DNA from: Chryseobacterium sp.
Lineage (GTDB): Bacteria > Bacteroidota > Bacteroidia > Flavobacteriales > Weeksellaceae
NCBI GenBank assembly: GCA_003852805.1
Contig: RDDY01000051.1
Location: 1-8,604, forward strand
Direction of reading: 5' to 3'
DNA: 8,604 nt
How positions within the stretch are numbered: the stretch's first letter is position 1; the number at the start of each line of letters is the position of its first letter. A program made the position numbers and the translations under genes. Below, one piece after another: positions 5,293 through 8,604 of the stretch. The notes beneath the pieces are model-generated. The model did no database searches. It saw only the letters and a program-made list of their open reading frames with translations, and had not been told where the DNA came from.

Positions 5293-7950
5293 ATGAGAAT
5301 CAACTTCAACATAAATTATCACACGGCCTTCGGAGAAAACATAGCCGTTGAAATTACAAACAAGGCCGACGGAGAAACCTTTCTGTTGGCGCTTCGTTAC
5401 GGCAGTATCGACCGCTGGCACCTGAGTGCGGAACTGCCGATGCAAGACTTTGTTTATCGGTACGGGGTAACGGATATTAACGGCAATGTGCTGCGGGAAG
5501 AGATTCCATATCATCACTTGGAAGTGCCTAACGGTTACAAGGAGATCTCGGTATTTGATGTTTGGAACAAGAAGAACTTTCCCGAGAATTATCTGACCAA
5601 TAAGATCCAACGGATAAACTTAGCCGAAAGGCGGTATTCTGCTCCAACGCTCGCGCCAGATTCCACGCATGTATTCAAGATGCAGGTACCGCTGTACGAT
5701 CCCGGAGATAAATTGTACTTGATCGGCAACCTCCCCGAACTCGGCGCCTGGGATCTGACGAAGGCTTTGGAAATGGCTCCTACAAGCCCGTCCGATTGGC
5801 AAGTGAGCGTGAAATTGCCCGCCGACACTTTGGCGGAGTACAAATACATCGTTCGCCGTGGCGACGGAGACATGGTTTACGAGAGCGGCAACAACCGCGT
5901 GATGATGCCTCTGCCGGTAAAGAGCGGTGCGCTTAACGTCATCCACGATCATTATTTCAAGTTTCCCGCAGAGCTGCTGTGGCGAGCGGGCGGCGTGGCC
6001 ATTCCGGTTTTCTCACTCCGCAGCGAGAAAGGCTACGGCATCGGTGAATTCAGCGATCTGATGCTGCTGGCAGATTGGGCGCAAGAGGCGGGACTGCAGG
6101 TGCTACAGGTACTGCCCATAAACGATACCACGGCCAATTATACTTGGACGGACAGCTATCCCTACGCAGCCATTTCGGTCTACGCGCTGCATCCCATTTA
6201 TCTGTCCATCGACCGCCTCGATTTTCCATTGACCGGCGAAGATCCGGAAGAATACAAGCAACAGCGCACTCTCCTAAATCAGTTGGAAACCGTCGATTAT
6301 GAAAATGTAATCGTCGATAAATGGAAATATGTTCGGAAGATATTTGCAGCCAATAAAGACGAAATCTTAGCCGACCGCGACTTCAAGACCTTCATCGATA
6401 AAAACGCAGATTGGCTGAAGCCGTACACCACTTTCTGCATGTTGCGCGATCAGTACCAAACCGCCGAATTCAGCAGTTGGCGTATTTTACCACACTATAA
6501 AAAAGAGCGCGCCGAGATTGTCTTCAGACCCGACAATCCGCGCTTTGCCGATGCCATGGTGCACTGCTGGGTGCAGTATCAGTTGGATAAACAGTTGAAA
6601 GCCGCTGTGGACTATGCGCACTCTAAGAACATTGTGCTGAAAGGTGATCTGCCGATAGGGGTGTACCGCCACAGTGTCGAGGCTTGGACGGAGCCCGAAT
6701 TGTTCGGCATGGATTTTCAAGCAGGTGCACCGCCCGACGAGTTTACGGACCTGGGACAGAACTGGGGATTCCCTACCTACAATTGGGAGGTAATGAAAAA
6801 AGACGGCTACCGTTGGTGGAAGCGGCGGTTTGCCTCTTTAGAGCAGTATTTTGATGCCCTGCGCATCGATCATATCCTGGGGTTCTTCCGCATCTGGCGC
6901 ATGCCGATGAGTGCGGTACAGGGCATTCTCGGTTACTTTTATCCGGCTGTTCCGGTGACGATACAAGAGTTCCATGATCGGGGAATCCCGTTCCGGTCAG
7001 ACCGTTATTGCAAGCCGTATCTTACCGAACCGATTCTCCGTGCAGAGTTGGGCGAACATTTTGAAGCGGCGGTTCAGAAGTTCTTCGAGCCTACTTTTGA
7101 CGAGCATTATCAATTTGCCGCAGACTTCAACACCCAGCGCAAGATTGTAGATCACTTCATCAGATTTCCCGAGGAATCCGGCTTGCAAGATCGTTTACTG
7201 AGCTTGGCTGCCAACGTGCTGTTCATCTTGGAAGAAACGGAATTCGGGCAGGTCTACCATCCGCGGTTCAATCAGTTTAAAACATCGTCTTATCATAGCT
7301 TGCCCGATGGCGAAAAGGCAAAACTGTATGATCAGTATATCGATTACTTTTACCGAAGACAAGACGGGCTGTGGCGCAACAGTGCCATGGAAAAACTACC
7401 CGTGTTGCTTGCCTCTACGGATATGTTGATCTGCGGCGAAGACTTGGGTTTGGTTCCCGACAGCGTGCCCCAAGTAATGGACGAGTTGGGCATAACGGCG
7501 CTCAAGGTTCAGCGTTCGCCCAAAGAAGATGTTCCTTTTTACAATCCTGCTCATGCAGGCTATCTGAATGTGGTAACGGTTTCTTCCCACGACAGCAGCA
7601 CGCTGCGCCAATGGTGGCATGAAGACCGTGCGCTGATACAGGATTATTACAACCGACAACTCGGCTGCAACGGTATCGCCCCCGAGAACCTTTCGCCCGA
7701 ATTGGCAGAGGTTATCTTACAGCAGCATCTGCATACGGACGCGATGTTGGCAATATTCCCGATTCAGGAATTTCTGGCCACCGATGAACGACTGCGCAGA
7801 GAAGACGCCGATGCCGAGAGAATCAACATTCCCGCAGTTTTCCCGCACTATTGGCGCTACCGCATGCATTTGCCTTTGGAGGAGTTGATTGGGGAGAAAG
7901 ACTTCAATGCCAAGATCAAAGGTTGGATGGAGGCGTCGGGCAGAATTTAA
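5293..7950 (+). CDS. malQ: 4-alpha-glucanotransferase (GH77, DPE2-like, two CBM20 domains)
   Basis: This is an amylomaltase that moves glucan chains between malto-oligosaccharides or glycogen-like acceptors, releasing glucose from maltose. It probably acts in the cytoplasm, as no signal peptide is present. The 885 residues hold two N-terminal starch-binding CBM20-type domains. The first covers about 2-95 and the second about 126-222, with LYLIGNLPELGAWD (141-154) and AEYKYIVRRGDG in the second. The GH77 barrel runs from about 230 to the end. The catalytic residues are nucleophile D526 (LRIDHILGFF), acid/base E716 (ICGEDLGLVPDSV) and D767 (VSSHDSSTLR). D526 and E716 are 190 residues apart, against about 47 in short bacterial amylomaltases. 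This is the large insertion of plant DPE2 and of many Bacteroidota MalQ proteins. The ATG at 5293 places the first CBM20 strand right at the N-terminus. malQ is the last gene of the folE-cysS-malQ run, followed by a terminator. Acceptor preference is inferred. Confidence 0.95.
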   Translation: MRINFNINYHTAFGENIAVEITNKADGETFLLALRYGSIDRWHLSAELPMQDFVYRYGVTDINGNVLREEIPYHHLEVPNGYKEISVFDVWNKKNFPENYLTNKIQRINLAERRYSAPTLAPDSTHVFKMQVPLYDPGDKLYLIGNLPELGAWDLTKALEMAPTSPSDWQVSVKLPADTLAEYKYIVRRGDGDMVYESGNNRVMMPLPVKSGALNVIHDHYFKFPAELLWRAGGVAIPVFSLRSEKGYGIGEFSDLMLLADWAQEAGLQVLQVLPINDTTANYTWTDSYPYAAISVYALHPIYLSIDRLDFPLTGEDPEEYKQQRTLLNQLETVDYENVIVDKWKYVRKIFAANKDEILADRDFKTFIDKNADWLKPYTTFCMLRDQYQTAEFSSWRILPHYKKERAEIVFRPDNPRFADAMVHCWVQYQLDKQLKAAVDYAHSKNIVLKGDLPIGVYRHSVEAWTEPELFGMDFQAGAPPDEFTDLGQNWGFPTYNWEVMKKDGYRWWKRRFASLEQYFDALRIDHILGFFRIWRMPMSAVQGILGYFYPAVPVTIQEFHDRGIPFRSDRYCKPYLTEPILRAELGEHFEAAVQKFFEPTFDEHYQFAADFNTQRKIVDHFIRFPEESGLQDRLLSLAANVLFILEETEFGQVYHPRFNQFKTSSYHSLPDGEKAKLYDQYIDYFYRRQDGLWRNSAMEKLPVLLASTDMLICGEDLGLVPDSVPQVMDELGITALKVQRSPKEDVPFYNPAHAGYLNVVTVSSHDSSTLRQWWHEDRALIQDYYNRQLGCNGIAPENLSPELAEVILQQHLHTDAMLAIFPIQEFLATDERLRREDADAERINIPAVFPHYWRYRMHLPLEELIGEKDFNAKIKGWMEASGRI

Positions 7951-7980
7951 GACAGCGATATCGGTTTGTAGACAAAGTAT

Positions 7981-8021
7981 AGAAGTTAATTACTCTCGAG
8001 CATTTAACTTCTTTTTTATTT
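7981..8021 (+). terminator. Intrinsic terminator after malQ
   Basis: A 9-base-pair stem (AGAAGTTAA at 7981-7989, complement TTAACTTCT at 8004-8012) closes on a 14-base loop containing CTCGAG, and is followed by TTTTTATTTT. The stem is A/T-rich, but the long T-run is convincing. It starts 30 bases after the malQ stop and would end the folE-cysS-malQ transcript. Confidence 0.8.
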
Positions 8022-8072
8022 TCCCATCCAATAACCGACAACAAAAACTTTATAAAGCTAAACCGAATCATC

Positions 8073-8604
8073 ATGAAAAAAATACTGACGATACTGTGGT
8101 TGGGGGTTACAGGCTTGGGGTTTGCACAGCAATATCCCGATCCGTACGGCACCGAATACGGCACCGACTATTATTCCGACTATCCCGACGATTATTTCTA
8201 CGAGTACCCCGAGGATTATTACCCTGAGGATTATTACCGCTCCTACTATAACGATTACCGACGCAGCATCACCGGCGTCAATTGGAACGATCTGATCTAC
8301 AGGCTGCGACTTTCGCCTTGGCAGGTGGAGCAGTTGCGCATCCTCAACCGTCAATACCCGACTTACGGCTCGTGGAACAGCTACTACCGCATCAACCCCG
8401 ATCGCTGGTATATCGACAGGTTTATGGCGTTGCAGCAAATTCTGGGACCGCAACAGTTTGTATATTTCACCAATATGTACTATGAGGGTTACAGCCCGAT
8501 TGTTTATTTCATCAACTACCTCCGCAATTACTATGTGCCGCGCTACCGCCCGATTGCTGATGCCGGGAAAAACCGCTGTATTTCCACCGTCGGGGCGAGA
8601 CGGC
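8073..8604 (+). CDS. Secreted Tyr/Asp-rich protein of unknown function (3' end outside window)
   Basis: I do not recognise this gene as a named family. The frame opens at ATG 8073 and stays open for 177 codons to the window edge. Residues 1-18 form a good signal peptide (KK, then ILTILWLGVTGLG, then FAQQ), with cleavage probably before Q19, so the protein is exported. Residues 21-62 are low complexity: 16 Tyr, 12 Asp or Glu and 5 Pro in 42, including the exact tandem PEDYY-PEDYY (46-55). A more ordinary, aromatic-rich part follows (about 66-160). It holds two motifs of LTxxQ type, LSPWQ (80-84) and LGPQQ (124-128), each followed by helix-like sequence. That pattern recalls small periplasmic Spy/CpxP-like proteins, but the match is weak. 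The last 17 visible residues are basic and lack tyrosine. The upstream terminator implies its own promoter, which I could not find. Expression and function are unknown. Confidence 0.8.
   Translation, partial: MKKILTILWLGVTGLGFAQQYPDPYGTEYGTDYYSDYPDDYFYEYPEDYYPEDYYRSYYNDYRRSITGVNWNDLIYRLRLSPWQVEQLRILNRQYPTYGSWNSYYRINPDRWYIDRFMALQQILGPQQFVYFTNMYYEGYSPIVYFINYLRNYYVPRYRPIADAGKNRCISTVGARR
8208..8237 (+). repeat. 15-base tandem repeat coding PEDYY twice
   Basis: Units at 8208-8222 and 8223-8237 differ at a single base (CCC versus CCT for proline). They lie in the tyrosine/acid-rich segment of the secreted protein, and related short patterns (YPDDY, DYYSDY) surround them. This suggests growth by slippage or local duplication. 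Confidence 0.8.

Noticed and set aside
8018..8072. Promoter for the secreted protein gene
   Set aside because: No TAnnTTTG match or TTG box was found between the upstream terminator and the ATG. A promoter is expected here, but I cannot point to it.
8058..8453. Minus-strand frame coding a very hydrophobic Val/Ile/Gly-rich protein that looks like a membrane segment
   Set aside because: The hydrophobic run is the complement of the TAT, TAC, GAT and GAC codons of the Tyr/Asp-rich secreted protein, which read as Ile and Val codons on the other strand. The plus-strand frame has a proper signal peptide.

Overview
The window comes from a member of the Bacteroidota, most likely order Flavobacteriales and close to the Chryseobacterium/Riemerella group (Weeksellaceae). 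The evidence is the OmpA-family porin with thrombospondin type 3 repeats, which resembles proteins I remember from that group, and promoter-like sequences of the Bacteroidota type (TTG, about 20 bases, TAnnTTTG). Gene starts are preceded by A/T-rich sequence with no clear Shine-Dalgarno, and the 4-alpha-glucanotransferase is of the two-CBM20, DPE2-like type common in Bacteroidota. The genus call is inference from memory, not from a search. There are no mobile elements, no CRISPR array, and no tRNA or rRNA genes.

Left part (1-2636, plus strand). The 3' end of smpB (tmRNA partner, trans-translation) is followed by its own-promoter neighbour, a large OmpA-family outer-membrane protein with a strong tetraloop terminator. 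Next comes yebC, coding for a YebC/TACO1 family protein, with its own promoter. A 26-base perfect palindrome fills the gap between yebC and a convergent minus-strand gene for a small PF14542-type GNAT acetyltransferase (2664-2957).

Middle and right part (3080-7950, plus strand). A promoter-like site precedes folE (GTP cyclohydrolase I). cysS (cysteinyl-tRNA synthetase) and malQ (885-residue 4-alpha-glucanotransferase) follow in the same direction, with gaps of 34 and 46 bases and no terminator between them. They are probably one transcription unit, closed by a hairpin plus T-run terminator at 7981-8021.

Right edge (8073-8604). An open-ended gene, running off the window, codes for an exported protein that I do not recognise. 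It has a signal peptide, a tyrosine/aspartate-rich segment and a tail with two LTxxQ-like motifs.

Most of the window is ordinary housekeeping sequence, and I see no new defence or mobile system. The points most worth a second look are the Tyr/Asp-rich secreted protein, the DPE2-like architecture of MalQ, the exclusive use of AGA for arginine in the porin gene, and the very compact bidirectional terminator.
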